Assembly (NCBI RefSeq): GCF_001719125.1 | Contig: NZ_CP017006.1 | Span: 186,001-250,000 of the forward strand | DNA length: 64,000 nt | Origin: Sulfolobus sp. A20 | GTDB taxonomy: Archaea; Thermoproteota; Thermoprotei_A; Sulfolobales; Sulfolobaceae | Reading direction: 5' to 3' | Shown: positions 1 to 11,072 of the stretch, piece after piece | Numbering within the stretch: the stretch's first letter is position 1 | Layout: every line of letters begins with the position of its first letter | Program-made: the position numbers and the translations under genes | Notes under the pieces: generated by a model | Database searches by the model: none | Told to the model about the DNA's origin: nothing | What the model saw: only the letters and a program-made list of their open reading frames with translations

Positions 1-608
1 ACTTAAACAATTATTTGCAAGCTTTAGGTCCTAATCTAGGGGCGGCACCACTGCCGGTAGTCAGCCAGACAGGTTTAAGGGCTGCACCATTTGTAGGTTC
101 TACGGGCTTCTTGATAGCCTCTCCTCAAGCTAGTGGAGCTAACCAAATGCAAATTAAAGCTGCTATCATATTTGTACTATACTTTACGAACTACGAGGCA
201 GATTATAGACTTTTCGCGGTAGCTCACGATATTCCTGCTAATGTTCAAGCTTATAATCAAGCGTTAACTGACTTAAAGGAAGGTAAACTACAACCAGCTT
301 ACCTTAACCAAATAATGGAGGGAATATTAGAGCAAGCTCAATATGGACAAAAATTCCCTAACATACCTCAAATGGCTTATTACTGGAATTCCTTCCACCA
401 ATATGCAAGTGAGTTCTTCGCTGATAAGATAAATGCGACTCAGGCATCTCAAGGTATGGAGCAGGCATTTGTTCAATCATTAGTGCAAAATGGTTTATTA
501 TCATATGTTATGCCATTGCCTATAGTACCTCCAGTCCTTCTGATGGTAAGTATAATCTCCTCAATAATTTTCGTCGTAGAAACTCCCAAAGTAATGAAAA
601 AGTGGTGA
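1..608 (+). CDS. treS: ABC sugar-binding protein, C-terminal part (partial)
   Basis: The reading frame is open from the left window edge, so this is the C-terminal ~200 residues of a longer protein whose start lies outside. It is the extracellular solute-binding component of a CUT1-type sugar importer; identity rests mainly on the two permeases and the ATPase that follow 4 nt downstream. The visible part contains the ASQGMEQAF-type helix typical of the end of such binding proteins and finishes in a hydrophobic segment (about residues 165-190 of the visible part) followed by a basic tail, which would anchor it in the membrane. Order and content match treSTUV (trehalose/maltose) of S. solfataricus; the exact sugar is inferred from synteny only. 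Confidence 0.7.
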   Translation, partial: LNNYLQALGPNLGAAPLPVVSQTGLRAAPFVGSTGFLIASPQASGANQMQIKAAIIFVLYFTNYEADYRLFAVAHDIPANVQAYNQALTDLKEGKLQPAYLNQIMEGILEQAQYGQKFPNIPQMAYYWNSFHQYASEFFADKINATQASQGMEQAFVQSLVQNGLLSYVMPLPIVPPVLLMVSIISSIIFVVETPKVMKKW

Positions 609-612
609 AAGA

Positions 613-1491
613 ATGAAAAAAGAAAAAGTTTTTTCACTTTTTTATATTGTTCCTATAGTAGCAATTACCTTATTTCTCTTCATATTTCCCTTATTATATT
701 CACTTTACATTTCGTTTACGAATCTTAGTCTTTTACACTTCCTTAAGTATAGTTATGTTGGATTAACGAATTATCTTATAATTTTTAAATATGGTTATTT
801 CTTACAGCTATTAGGGAATACGTTAATCTGGACTATTGGAAGTCTGGTTACAATGATGTTTCTAGGATTTTTGCTGGCTTTAGTTCTTAATCAAAGCGAT
901 TTAAAGGGAAAAACAATATTTTACGCTATTCTTATTCTTCCTTGGGCCTTTCCAGGGTTTATCTCTCTTCTAGTATGGCAAGGACTTTGGGTAGATCCAT
1001 ATGGTATGATGAATAGATTAATACTACCGTTATTGCACTTGCCTCATATTAATTCTTTAACATCAACAACTGATGCGTGGACAGAGCTTATCTTAACAAA
1101 TGATTGGCTTTCCTTCCCTTATTTTATGGTTGTATTTTATTCAGCCTTACAAAGCATCCCTAGAGAGTTGTATGAGATAGCTGAATTAGATGGGGCTAAT
1201 GCTCTTACTAAGTTCTTAAAGATTACTTTACCTTCATTAAAAAAGACAATCGCGTTTGTATTCATAACTAGTTTTGTATTTACGTGGAATAACTTCTATC
1301 CAATTTATATATTGACTGGCGGAGGACCCGGTATATCTACAGAGACTTTCATAGTTTATGCGTATCAAGAAGCTTTTAGTTACAATAATTACGCTTTAGC
1401 TGCAGCTTGGTCTATAATTTCTACAATATTTGTAATTATCTTAGCTATAGTAGTGATAAAATATACTAGAATTTTAGATACATTTGTGTAA
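613..1491 (+). CDS. treT: ABC sugar transporter permease (MalF type)
   Basis: Inner-membrane permease of 292 residues with about six transmembrane segments. The cytoplasmic coupling (EAA) loop is visible around residues 192-212 (ELDGANALTKFLKITLPSL), where the ATPase docks. It starts with ATG 4 nt after the binding-protein stop and is followed directly by the second permease, so all belong to one operon. N-terminal FIFPLLYSLYISFTN is the usual MalF/UgpA first helix. Sugar specificity cannot be read from the sequence; trehalose/maltose is inferred from gene order. Confidence 0.85.
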   Translation: MKKEKVFSLFYIVPIVAITLFLFIFPLLYSLYISFTNLSLLHFLKYSYVGLTNYLIIFKYGYFLQLLGNTLIWTIGSLVTMMFLGFLLALVLNQSDLKGKTIFYAILILPWAFPGFISLLVWQGLWVDPYGMMNRLILPLLHLPHINSLTSTTDAWTELILTNDWLSFPYFMVVFYSALQSIPRELYEIAELDGANALTKFLKITLPSLKKTIAFVFITSFVFTWNNFYPIYILTGGGPGISTETFIVYAYQEAFSYNNYALAAAWSIISTIFVIILAIVVIKYTRILDTFV

Positions 1492-1507
1492 AGAAGGTGA
1501 GATAGAT

Positions 1508-3464
<1,957 letters not shown>

Positions 3465-3468
<4 letters not shown>

Positions 3469-5330
3469 GAGTTTTGTTTATAATAATTTTAATCTTGATA
3501 TCACTTACACCATTACCATATTTTAGCCAGACTATGAGTTATCAAAGAAGTCTAAGTTACAGTCCTTCCTATCTGTTACTTAATAATTGGAAAGACGAAT
3601 CCATATGGATAACTACAGGAATACCTATTCCTAATCCTCAACTAAATGGCTTTATTCCATATCCTTTTTCTATCAGAAATCTCTATATAGGGAAACACGG
3701 CATACTTAACTTCACTCTAAGTGCTTCAAATCTAAGCGTCTCATCAGCATATTTGACGCTCAACAATAGTGTGGTGATTGAGAGTATGCAAGGAAATTTA
3801 AGTATTATTGAACCTCCTTACTCTCCTTATCTATTAATCTTGTTTAGTATTAACTCCACTTTTCAAATTAAATTAACATCAAATACTTCTATAATCTCGA
3901 TTAATAAAACTAGTCTCCTAATAAACGCTAGCCTACCAATTTATGTTTTAAGCAATATCACACATCTAGTTAAGAAGAGTGAAATAGATTTCGTAATACC
4001 TAAAGGAAAGACATTTATTGAAATAAGTGTAAATGCTAAGCCCAATGAAAATGTGTCTCAATTACTTTCAATTAACTTCGATCGTGTAAAAGAATGGTTG
4101 AATAAATCAAAGATTCCTAATGGTTTACCCAAAGTATTGCTAAATGAATATTATTTAAGTCTATTATTATTGAAAGATGATCAAAATCCTTATTTGGGAA
4201 CCTTTGCTGCTTCTCCATCGCCAATCTATTTATACTCTTGGGTAAGAGATTCAGCTTTCAGTGCAATTGCGCTACAAGAAGCTGGTCACTATGAGTCTGC
4301 ATTGAAATACTGGCTATGGATGAGTAAAGCAGAGCAAATACAACCGGGGGTATGGTATACTAGATATGATTTCTATAACGGTAAACCAGATATCTCCTTT
4401 GGAATCCCAGAACTAGATAGTATAGGATTATACCAGATAGGCATATATCAATTTTACAATTTAACAAAAAATATGACATTTTTAAGGGAAGTATTACGTA
4501 CACTTAACCTCAGTTTATTATATGAGATAAAGGAAATAAACAGTTCCAAATTCCATTTACTTCCACAAGATCTAAGTGTATGGGAGGATAGGAGTGCATA
4601 CCACTTCTGGACAGAATCACTTGATGACCTAGGACTATTTGATTCTGCTAAGATCTACGAAGTTTTAGGTCTAAACTATTCACTAATCTCTAGGGAAGAA
4701 TACGTTCTTAATCAAAGTATAATCAAATATTTTTGGTATAACAACACTTATTTTGCATCAGCTTTAGGGACTTCCGTTATATACGAAAACGGAAAGAGCG
4801 TTACTACTCTATCTCTAGAGCCTCCCGCCATAGATTCCGCCACACTACTGCCAATTGACATGGGATATCTTCCAGTTAATTCAGCCTATGCGGCGAGTAA
4901 CTTTAACACGGTTATAAATAAGCTTACTGTTAACGGAGGTCTATCGAGATTCCCTGATGATCTATACCATTACTCAGAATATCTTTATGATAGTAGCGGA
5001 CCTAGTCCTCCGTGGATAATATCTACCTTATTCGAAGCCCTATATTATGAGCAAAGGGGAAACTATGCTCATGCATTAAATTTGCTCTATTGGGCTTACG
5101 ATCATTCACAACACGGGTTATTACCAGAAGCTATAGACCCAAATTATGGAAATCCGCTACCCACCACGTCTCCATTAACATGGTCCTCTGCGATGTTCAT
5201 TATATCTTCCCTTTCATATAAACCTAATATAGTCGTTAACAGCCCATTATTTTTACCTATTATAACAGTCATTATCTTGATAATAGTAATTATAATAATC
5301 ACTATATTTCGTAAAAGATCCGCACACTAG
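3465..5330 (+). CDS. Membrane-anchored GH15 glucoamylase-like hydrolase
   Basis: 621 residues, TTG start overlapping the treV stop by 4 nt. The N terminus is a hydrophobic signal segment (VLFIIILILISLTPLPYF) and the C terminus a transmembrane helix with basic tail, so the catalytic part should sit outside the cell. The second half carries the (alpha/alpha)6 glycoside hydrolase 15 signature: YSWVRDSAFSAIALQEAGHY (~254), GIPELDSIGLYQIGIYQFY, SVWEDRSAYHFWTESLDDLG (general-acid Glu in WE) and a late SSGPSPPW/ITS-type region. Likely it releases glucose or disaccharide from external alpha-glucans for uptake by the adjacent transporter. Many Asn-X-Ser/Thr sites fit an S-layer-exposed glycoprotein. 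Substrate is inferred. Confidence 0.8.
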
Positions 5331-5348
5331 ATTGCAAAGTGGTTAAAG

Positions 5349-5368
5349 CCTCGCCATTCATGGTGGGG
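5349..5368 (+). repeat. GC-rich hairpin at the edge of an IS605-type relic
   Basis: CCTCGCCAT followed two bases later by ATGGTGGGG forms a 9-bp stem (with wobble pairs; in practice the loop opens to more bases). It stands 19 nt after the glucoamylase stop and just before decayed tnpB sequence, so it is probably a transposon-end or tnpB-associated RNA hairpin, but it could also act as the terminator of the sugar operon. Confidence 0.45.
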
Positions 5369-5403
5369 GATGATAAAGTATAACTCTTTTCCTCATCTCT
5401 TCG

Positions 5404-5483
5404 TTTATGAGTGGGGGAGTTAGTAAAGGTGGGTTAGGAATCATGGCTACTATTAGCCTTATGATTTCCCTCCCCTACTCAGC
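5404..5483 (+). repeat. Conserved hairpin element A upstream of tnpB relic
   Basis: Arms GAGTGGGGGAG (5409-5419) and CTCCCCTACTC (5470-5480) pair over 11 bp with one G-U. A second copy lies at 62244-62327, with a different but still fully pairing stem. Flanking TTT(A/G)TGAG and the ..TATGATT..TACTCAGC side are shared. In both copies tnpB-like sequence follows, so this looks like the 5' end of an IS605/IS1341-type element. Confidence 0.6.
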
Positions 5484-5489
5484 CTTGTT

Positions 5490-6012
5490 CAAAGATATAA
5501 AAAAGGTTTAAAATATGTTCTTAATTGGTTGAGGGAAATTAAACTGAAAAAGGTTAAGGAAGTTCATAAATTATCAAGTTTTGAAGGAAAAGTTTAACCT
5601 TCACCCTAAGCTCAAGATTGTTATATGGATACTATAGCAATATATAAAAGTTGACTTAGAAACCCTAAACGTGGTAGATATCCTGGGGTTCATAAAGCAT
5701 CAATTTGGTTAACCCCTATACTAGTTAGATCTTGGAATTTGCCAACTATTTTTAGTGATAGGTTGTATTTGATGCAGTCGTATTGAATGTTGGATTGAAT
5801 GGGAGGTTAAAAAGAATGGTCTTAAAGTGACTTATGAGGATCCTAGTTTCTCATCTAGCAAATGTCCTAAATGCGATAGCGAGATGGAAGAGGTTTCTTA
5901 TAGGTATTTTCGCTGTTCTAGTTGTAATTATGAGAATGATAGGGATGCTATTGTTATAATTGAATTTATATGGGAGGAGTTCTCTGAGCCTCTTGACTTG
6001 CCCCTAAAATGA
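5490..6012 (+). pseudogene. Degraded IS605-family tnpB (transposase-associated RNA-guided nuclease) relic
   Basis: Pieces of a TnpB protein occur in order but in broken frames. 5490-5594 reads YKKGLKYVLNWLREIK and continues to a stop at 5595. 5591-5735 gives KFNLHPKLKI, then LRNPKRGRYPGVHKASIWLTP with a TGA where Trp is expected. After a gap, 5782-6009 encodes NGLKVTYEDPSFSSSKCPKC and the second zinc-finger half CSSCNYENDRDA. The central RuvC region with catalytic Asp and Glu is missing, so it is an inactivated internal-deletion derivative. An apparent 61-codon frame beginning at 5827 is only the zinc-finger tail. Confidence 0.75.
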
Positions 6013-6244
6013 GAATCGATAAGGGAAACCTGCCTAAGAGGAGGAATTCAGAGATTAATATTAGGAAAACGTTAAAATTTATTTCTCGCACTGACCTCAT
6101 CCTAGCCTTGAGAGAAAGTTTGCCTCCTTTTATCATGTGGTATGTAATGTTGAGTGACGAGAGATTAAAAGTAATAAAATTAGTTTCCCGAAAAATCGCT
6201 TAAGATAACCTTTTTAATTCATTTTCAAAAGCTAAACCTTAGCG

Positions 6245-7420
6245 ATGAACGAGATAGTAGTCAGCTTATTTGACGTATCTTTGTTCATTCTCGTCGCTGA
6301 AATCATAAGATCTTTTTTAGCAAAATACAACTTACCTTATTTAGTGGGGGAAATTATAGCTGGAATGATAATCGGTCCTTATGCAATGGGAATGATAATC
6401 AATCAAATTGTTGGTTTTCCATTGATCTCAATCAACGAATACATAACATTTCTTTCTGAGTTCTCAATAATTTTATTAATATTCACGTCGGGATTGGAAC
6501 ATGGAATTAGTCCAATAAGGTCTGGTGGTTTGTATAGTTTTCTAGGAGCTACTCTCGGAGCATTATTACCTTTCTTAGTTACATTTTACCTCTATTCAGA
6601 CGAGTTCGGTAGTAACTCAGCTTTATTCTTAGGGGTGGCTATGGGAGCAACGAGTTTAGCTGCTGTAGCATATATAATAGAGGAGGAAAAATTAAAAGGA
6701 AAGGGGATAGATTTCCTCATATCCGCTTCAGCATCGGATGATGTAGTTGATTTACTACTTCTCTCAATTGCGATCAGCATCTCAAGCGAGACTACATTAA
6801 ACATACAGTATCTGGGAGTGAAGATCATTGAGCTCATAATAATATGGTTAGTTATATTCATAGTTTCAGTAATTTTAATACCTAGAGTAATCAACAGACT
6901 TAGTGATAAATACATAGAGGAATTTCCTTTCGTAGTGTTATTTGGATTGACATTGATCATGGTGTCACTTGGATACTCGCCAATAATATCAGCCTTTATT
7001 GCCGGAGTTTCTATCGCTAATAGTACTAAAAGCGAAAAGATAAAGCAAATAGGTAACACATTACTTAGCATTTTCGGTTCTTTATTTTTCGTAGTAGTAG
7101 GGAGTGAGGTTAATTTAACTAGTTTCAATCTAAGTACTATAGTATTTGCATTAGAATTGACTGGTATAGCGGGATTATTTAAGTGGATTGGGGTTTTTCC
7201 ATTCGCATTTCTACGAACTAGGAATTTTAAGATGGCGAATACAATAGCGATTGGAATGATACCTAGGGGTGAGACTGGATTGGTCGTAGCATCAATAGGG
7301 GAATCGTTAAACTTGCTGAACCAAGTTGAATTTGAAGGTATAATATTAATGTCTCTACTTACTACTTTGATAGGAGGAATAGTATTTAAGACACTAGTTA
7401 AAAAGACTAAATTAGAGTGA
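6245..7420 (+). CDS. Cation/proton antiporter, CPA2 (KefB/NapA-like)
   Basis: 391 residues with about 12 hydrophobic segments. The N-terminal half contains LPYLVGEIIAGMIIGPYAMG and, in the core, ASASDDVVDLLLL (~160-172), matching the tandem-Asp ion-binding region of the NapA/Kef family; FIAGVSIANS and GMIPRGETGLVVAS are also typical. There is no C-terminal TrkA-N domain, unlike full KefB/C. It should exchange Na+ or K+ for H+ across the membrane in an acidophile. It starts 65 nt after the IS relic with its own promoter region; a C/D-box sRNA overlaps its stop codon. Confidence 0.88.
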   Translation: MNEIVVSLFDVSLFILVAEIIRSFLAKYNLPYLVGEIIAGMIIGPYAMGMIINQIVGFPLISINEYITFLSEFSIILLIFTSGLEHGISPIRSGGLYSFLGATLGALLPFLVTFYLYSDEFGSNSALFLGVAMGATSLAAVAYIIEEEKLKGKGIDFLISASASDDVVDLLLLSIAISISSETTLNIQYLGVKIIELIIIWLVIFIVSVILIPRVINRLSDKYIEEFPFVVLFGLTLIMVSLGYSPIISAFIAGVSIANSTKSEKIKQIGNTLLSIFGSLFFVVVGSEVNLTSFNLSTIVFALELTGIAGLFKWIGVFPFAFLRTRNFKMANTIAIGMIPRGETGLVVASIGESLNLLNQVEFEGIILMSLLTTLIGGIVFKTLVKKTKLE

Positions 7421-7465
7421 TGAGCCCAGCTCACTTGATAGGATGAAGAAGGGTACGAACGCTGA
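7417..7465 (+). ncRNA. C/D-box sRNA (2'-O-methylation guide), candidate
   Basis: Ordered boxes: C GTGATGA (7417-7423), 11-nt guide, D' TTGA (7435-7438), 4-nt spacer, C' ATGAAGA (7443-7449), 12-nt guide, D CTGA (7462-7465). This is the compact archaeal geometry. The D' guide GCCCAGCTCAC pairs with GUGAGCUGGGU, a universally conserved stretch of 23S rRNA (last pair G-U), pointing to the G in GUGAG as the methylated base by the D+5 rule. No target is recognised for the D guide. The C box contains the antiporter stop codon, so the RNA may be processed from that mRNA. Confidence 0.72.
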
Positions 7466-7503
7466 TAAATCATTTATTTTTTAAATCTTGATATATTATC
7501 ATC

Positions 7504-8154
7504 ATGATTTTTATCGACTTTAACACTCACTATGGAATAGAGTTGTATAAGTACACTAATCTACCACCACTTAAAGATAAGGATATAGAAATTGAGAGGA
7601 TTGTTTTGAACCCAATCTATAAATACTCTTGTAATTGTTGTGTTGATGGATTTTATCAGCAATACTTGTGGAGTAAGGATAAAAAATTCATATCAAGACT
7701 GGGAATTTATAATCCAAATTGTAGAATATCACCAGAGGTAGAAATTGAGAGACAATACCAAAAAGGCATAGTTGGAATTGTACTTAATCCTTCTCATCAT
7801 AATTTCTCACTTCTTCATCCTAAACTTAACTTTGTCTATTCTTTTGCCGAGAAGAGAAATCTGATTATTGTTGTTTATAATCCCAATATAAATGAGTTAA
7901 GAGAGATATTGAGTAAATATAGTTTTACCGTTGTACTGATTAATAATAAAAACGTTATTAATGATAGGAGAGTCTATTACATGATAAACCATGAAAGTGA
8001 GATCGTTAATAGTGATTCTATATACGGTAGTGATTCGCCATACAATTCTTTAGATCTAATTGAATCAGCAAGAGAATTCGTTAAGACTCATGATTATAAT
8101 GAGGTAATTGCGTTCAAGAATGCACTAAGCTTATTACATGAGACCAACATTTAA
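7504..8154 (+). CDS. Hypothetical protein, possible amidohydrolase-like TIM-barrel remnant
   Basis: 216 residues, no certain family. MIFIDFNTHYGIELY at the N terminus, GIVGIVLNPSHHNFSLLHPKLNFVYSFAEKRNLIIVVYN in the middle and the late alternation of beta and alpha segments resemble amidohydrolase-2 type barrels (region where an active-site HxH and a 'NP..HNFS' strand would lie), but the metal-binding histidines are not convincingly preserved. A cysteine cluster CNCC lies near residue 39. TATA-like TTTTTAAAT at about 7477-7486 fits a leaderless ATG start. The next gene is 29 nt downstream on the same strand, possibly co-transcribed. Confidence 0.55.
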   Translation: MIFIDFNTHYGIELYKYTNLPPLKDKDIEIERIVLNPIYKYSCNCCVDGFYQQYLWSKDKKFISRLGIYNPNCRISPEVEIERQYQKGIVGIVLNPSHHNFSLLHPKLNFVYSFAEKRNLIIVVYNPNINELREILSKYSFTVVLINNKNVINDRRVYYMINHESEIVNSDSIYGSDSPYNSLDLIESAREFVKTHDYNEVIAFKNALSLLHETNI

Positions 8155-8186
8155 TGTTTAACTTTTAATAAGAGCAGTATTAATTG

Positions 8187-8693
8187 ATGTGTGAGTTTAA
8201 AGCCACTAAGAGTAATAGACCAATTAATAGAAGTGCAACTGTCAGGCTTATAGACTATTATGATTTTGTTAAGCTAAGTAAAGATAAGGTATTTAGAATA
8301 TTGACTTCTGATTCGAGGGACAATTATAGTAAAAGTTACTATTATTATATAAGAGATTATTTAAATAAGATAAAAGTTCTTAAAGAAAACATGATAGATG
8401 TAAGATTCGTCTTTCCTTTCGAGAAGACTAAGGATTCGATAAGCCTGAGAAAAGGGTTACTATATCTAACACGTGATGGGGAAATAGTTTACATGAACTT
8501 ACACTCAAACATTTATGAGACTTGTTCAGTGTGTAAAGTTAAAGCTTTATGTATTTATTACGCTAAAAAGATTGTAGAAGAGAATAAGCTCAGAACGAAA
8601 GTAGATGAGGAAGAACCAATAAAAAGTTGGGAGGAGATTATTAATAAGCTTCAATCAAAAGAGATAAAAACAAAGGTAATAGAAATCTCTTGA
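8187..8693 (+). CDS. Hypothetical protein with C-terminal CxxC..C cluster
   Basis: 168 residues from ATG 8187; an in-frame TTG one codon earlier is less likely. Basic N-terminal half, then VRFVFPFEKTKDSISLRKGLLYLTRDGEIVYMN and a cysteine cluster CSVCKVKALC (~113-122), which could bind a metal. The tail is charged and helical. I do not recognise the family. Its 3' end meets hdrB2 tail to tail with no gap (stop codons adjacent at 8693/8694), so the two genes share the transcription-termination region. Confidence 0.6.
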   Translation: MCEFKATKSNRPINRSATVRLIDYYDFVKLSKDKVFRILTSDSRDNYSKSYYYYIRDYLNKIKVLKENMIDVRFVFPFEKTKDSISLRKGLLYLTRDGEIVYMNLHSNIYETCSVCKVKALCIYYAKKIVEENKLRTKVDEEEPIKSWEEIINKLQSKEIKTKVIEIS

Positions 8694-9611
8694 TTACAAG
8701 TATCTTCTTAACACTGACATAGGATTAGTTATGTTAGCAGTAAGTAAGGTTTCCTCTGGACTATGACCAAATGCAAACGCTAATAATTGCGAGAAGTAGG
8801 CTAACGGCATCTCTAAGTCTTTGCCATACTTCTGGGTTATCTTGTTCATGTTAGTCTCTATTGCAACATGTCCTAATGGACAATCAGTAACTAATATTTC
8901 AGCACCATTCCTTTTAGCTTCCTTTAATATTCTAGCCTCTAAGTGTATTGATACCTCATTATCAGAGTAGACGTGAGGTCCACCACAGCACATCGTTTTC
9001 GCCTCAAACGGAACTACTTCAGCGCCTATTGCTTTTAATATTTCGTCCATAAAGAATGGTCTCTCTGGATCATCCCTTAATTTCATGTATCCGGATAAGG
9101 TATACGATTTAGGTCTGACATATAGACAACCGTAATAAGGAGCAACCTTTAATCCAGTTAGAGGTCTCTTAACCTTAGCTTTGATCCCCTCAATTCCAAC
9201 AGTGTTATAAACATATTCCACTGCATGAACTAGCATTAACTTCAGATCATATCCTTTCGTACCCATCTTTTCTAAATACGTATTAGTCTTTTCTCTTAAT
9301 TTTGGGTACTTTGTTAGATAATATTGAGTTCTAGATAAGGAATAATGACAGCCGGGACATGCTGAAACTACAGCATCTGCATTCATTTCTCTAGCTAATG
9401 CTAAGTTTCTAGCTGGTAATAAGATTCCAGCCATAGTGTTTACATTTTTAACTTCTAAAGCACCACAGCAGTTATAATCCTCTATTCTTTCTATTGGGAC
9501 ACCTAAATCTTGGGCAATAAGCTTTAATGAAACATCATATGACTTCCCTAATCCATCTAGAGCACATCCTGGGTAAAATACTGCTTTACCATAAGGTGTA
9601 GGTAAGGTCAT
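8694..9611 (-). CDS. hdrB2: sHdr complex subunit HdrB2
   Basis: 305 residues, two CCG domains as in heterodisulfide reductase subunit B: C16, C48-C49-G50, C85xxC88 in the first and C162, C208-C209-G210, C244 in the second, whose final CxxC is CPLG. The first motif can hold the non-cubane [4Fe-4S] pair described for HdrB. It is the last gene of the sHdr operon, overlaps hdrC2 by ATGA and has a near-perfect Shine-Dalgarno (GGAGGTGATC) just upstream. In sulfur oxidisers the sHdr complex oxidises protein- or lipoate-bound sulfur in the cytoplasm; role assigned from the locus. Confidence 0.9.
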   Translation of the reverse strand: MTLPTPYGKAVFYPGCALDGLGKSYDVSLKLIAQDLGVPIERIEDYNCCGALEVKNVNTMAGILLPARNLALAREMNADAVVSACPGCHYSLSRTQYYLTKYPKLREKTNTYLEKMGTKGYDLKLMLVHAVEYVYNTVGIEGIKAKVKRPLTGLKVAPYYGCLYVRPKSYTLSGYMKLRDDPERPFFMDEILKAIGAEVVPFEAKTMCCGGPHVYSDNEVSIHLEARILKEAKRNGAEILVTDCPLGHVAIETNMNKITQKYGKDLEMPLAYFSQLLAFAFGHSPEETLLTANITNPMSVLRRYL

Positions 9612-10300
9612 TCTGGGATCACCTCCTCTTTCATTGCCTCTTCTAGGACTTTTTGAACCCTATCCCAATCCTTCACTCTATTCGGCTTTAATAAATCTTT
9701 TATAAGCCCTCCCTTCAAAACTGCAGCACCTATATTAATCATATCCTTTAGGCTTAACGTCACCATTCCTGCTTTCGCTGCAGCTGCTCCTAATGTTAGC
9801 TCTGATATCCTACCTCCATTCTTCATTACAGTCTCTAAGAAAAGTTCATCAAATATCGTACCAGGGTCCTTCTTGACTAACCCATGTTTCAACATGTAAT
9901 GATGTATTGCATGCACTACTTCTTCTACCATCACTCCTTTAGGACATCTGTGAGTACACTTCTGACATGATACACATCTCCACAAAGAATCTTGTAACTC
10001 AATTAAGGCTTGCTTATCTCCCTTTCTAGCTAAATCTATAAACCTTCTAGGGCTATAGTTAGGATCATATTCCCTCATAGTACATCCTGAAGTACACGTT
10101 CCACATTGCCAACAAGCGCTTATAGTAACTCCCTCTAACGTGTTAGCTATTTCATCCCATACACTAGGATCATAGCCAGTTTGCGTCCTCTCTATCATGA
10201 AGGCATTCCATGTACCATCTAACTCCACTCCATCAACTATTACCTTATCTTTTTGAATTAAACCTTTAATTATAGGTTTCTCTAACTCAGGAATTGGCAA
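9608..10300 (-). CDS. hdrC2: sHdr complex subunit HdrC2
   Basis: 230-residue iron-sulfur electron-transfer subunit. Two [4Fe-4S] motifs are complete: C63-C66-C69-C73 ([11 protein letters not shown]) and C109-C112-C115-C119 ([14 protein letters not shown]). It pairs with HdrB2, which it overlaps by 4 nt, and overlaps the preceding hyp gene by 14 nt. The start is TTG, supported by GGTGATTCAAC immediately upstream. HdrC passes electrons from the HdrB CCG site to the flavin of HdrA in this family. Confidence 0.9.
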   Translation of the reverse strand: MPIPELEKPIIKGLIQKDKVIVDGVELDGTWNAFMIERTQTGYDPSVWDEIANTLEGVTISACWQCGTCTSGCTMREYDPNYSPRRFIDLARKGDKQALIELQDSLWRCVSCQKCTHRCPKGVMVEEVVHAIHHYMLKHGLVKKDPGTIFDELFLETVMKNGGRISELTLGAAAAKAGMVTLSLKDMINIGAAVLKGGLIKDLLKPNRVKDWDRVQKVLEEAMKEEVIPE

Positions 10301-11072
10301 GTTGAATCACCCTAAGGAAAGGTTTTAAACCAAGAACCATAGCTGTAGTAGAAAGATGAGAGGGATATAGTCCCCCTCCCTTCCTATCTACAGCTAACAG
10401 AGTTGCATAATCTACATATCTAACATATGCGTAAACTAAAAAAATTGAAGTAGCATAATAATTACCTATATCTAATCCAAATATGGAAAGAGTATCCTTA
10501 AGTTCAGAAAGTGCTTTGAAATAATCTTGAGGGGAATTTATGGTCACTCCTTCCTTTAGTACGTAAGTTATTGAGCCTGAATTTTTGTCAGGGTTCCATA
10601 TCCACCTAGTCCATAAGGGATATTTGTCCGCTTCTAAGAAATGAATTATCTCTCTAGCCATATCAACTATATCTTCATGATCAAAAATAGAATAAAATGC
10701 ACTTACTCTTTCGTCATAACTTAAATTACTATCCCTTAATTTATCATAACTTTGTCTAATCTTTTCCACACTATTTTTACTGATTACCTCACTGTAGTGT
10801 TTCTTTGCATAAAATATTACATCAAATAGTTTCTTTACGTCTTCTTCAGAGTTTATCTGTAAAGTGGATAAGAAATCACTCTTCATCTTCATTGCTTTCA
10901 AAATAACTGACAAGGATTCCTTAGGATTGCCCTTTACAGTATTATTTGGCTCTTTAGCTAACATTGCATTAAAAATATCCCTAACATAGTCAATGTTTAA
11001 AAAAATGTTAATGGTGAACCACCTTGGCTTCTGCAGTCTTCTTATAATAGTCAGAATCTTCCCATATCCCAC
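10287..11072 (-). CDS. sHdr-locus conserved protein Hyp
   Basis: Up to 261 residues, mostly helical and without cysteine motifs; it occupies the conserved 'hyp' position between hdrA and hdrC2 in sHdr loci of archaea and bacteria. Function unknown; co-occurrence implies a structural or assembly role in the complex. The ATG at 11072 forces a 65-nt overlap with hdrA. Translation may start later, e.g. ATG 10961 (MLAKEPNNT) or a non-standard codon right after the hdrA stop, where AAGGTGG provides a ribosome site. The 3' end overlaps hdrC2. Confidence 0.75.
   Translation of the reverse strand: MGYGKILTIIRRLQKPRWFTINIFLNIDYVRDIFNAMLAKEPNNTVKGNPKESLSVILKAMKMKSDFLSTLQINSEEDVKKLFDVIFYAKKHYSEVISKNSVEKIRQSYDKLRDSNLSYDERVSAFYSIFDHEDIVDMAREIIHFLEADKYPLWTRWIWNPDKNSGSITYVLKEGVTINSPQDYFKALSELKDTLSIFGLDIGNYYATSIFLVYAYVRYVDYATLLAVDRKGGGLYPSHLSTTAMVLGLKPFLRVIQLANS

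Noticed and set aside
1484-1507. TTG start for the second permease inside the first permease
   Set aside because: A clear GGTGAGAT ribosome site serves ATG 1508.
6009-6203. 64-codon plus frame after the tnpB zinc finger
   Set aside because: Sequence is out of frame with tnpB and low in conserved character; treated as relic DNA.
6592-7473. Long 293-codon open frame on the minus strand across the antiporter gene
   Set aside because: It mirrors the coding strand of a clear CPA2 antiporter, has a composition dominated by Ile/Asn/Ser and no domain; a shadow of the real gene.
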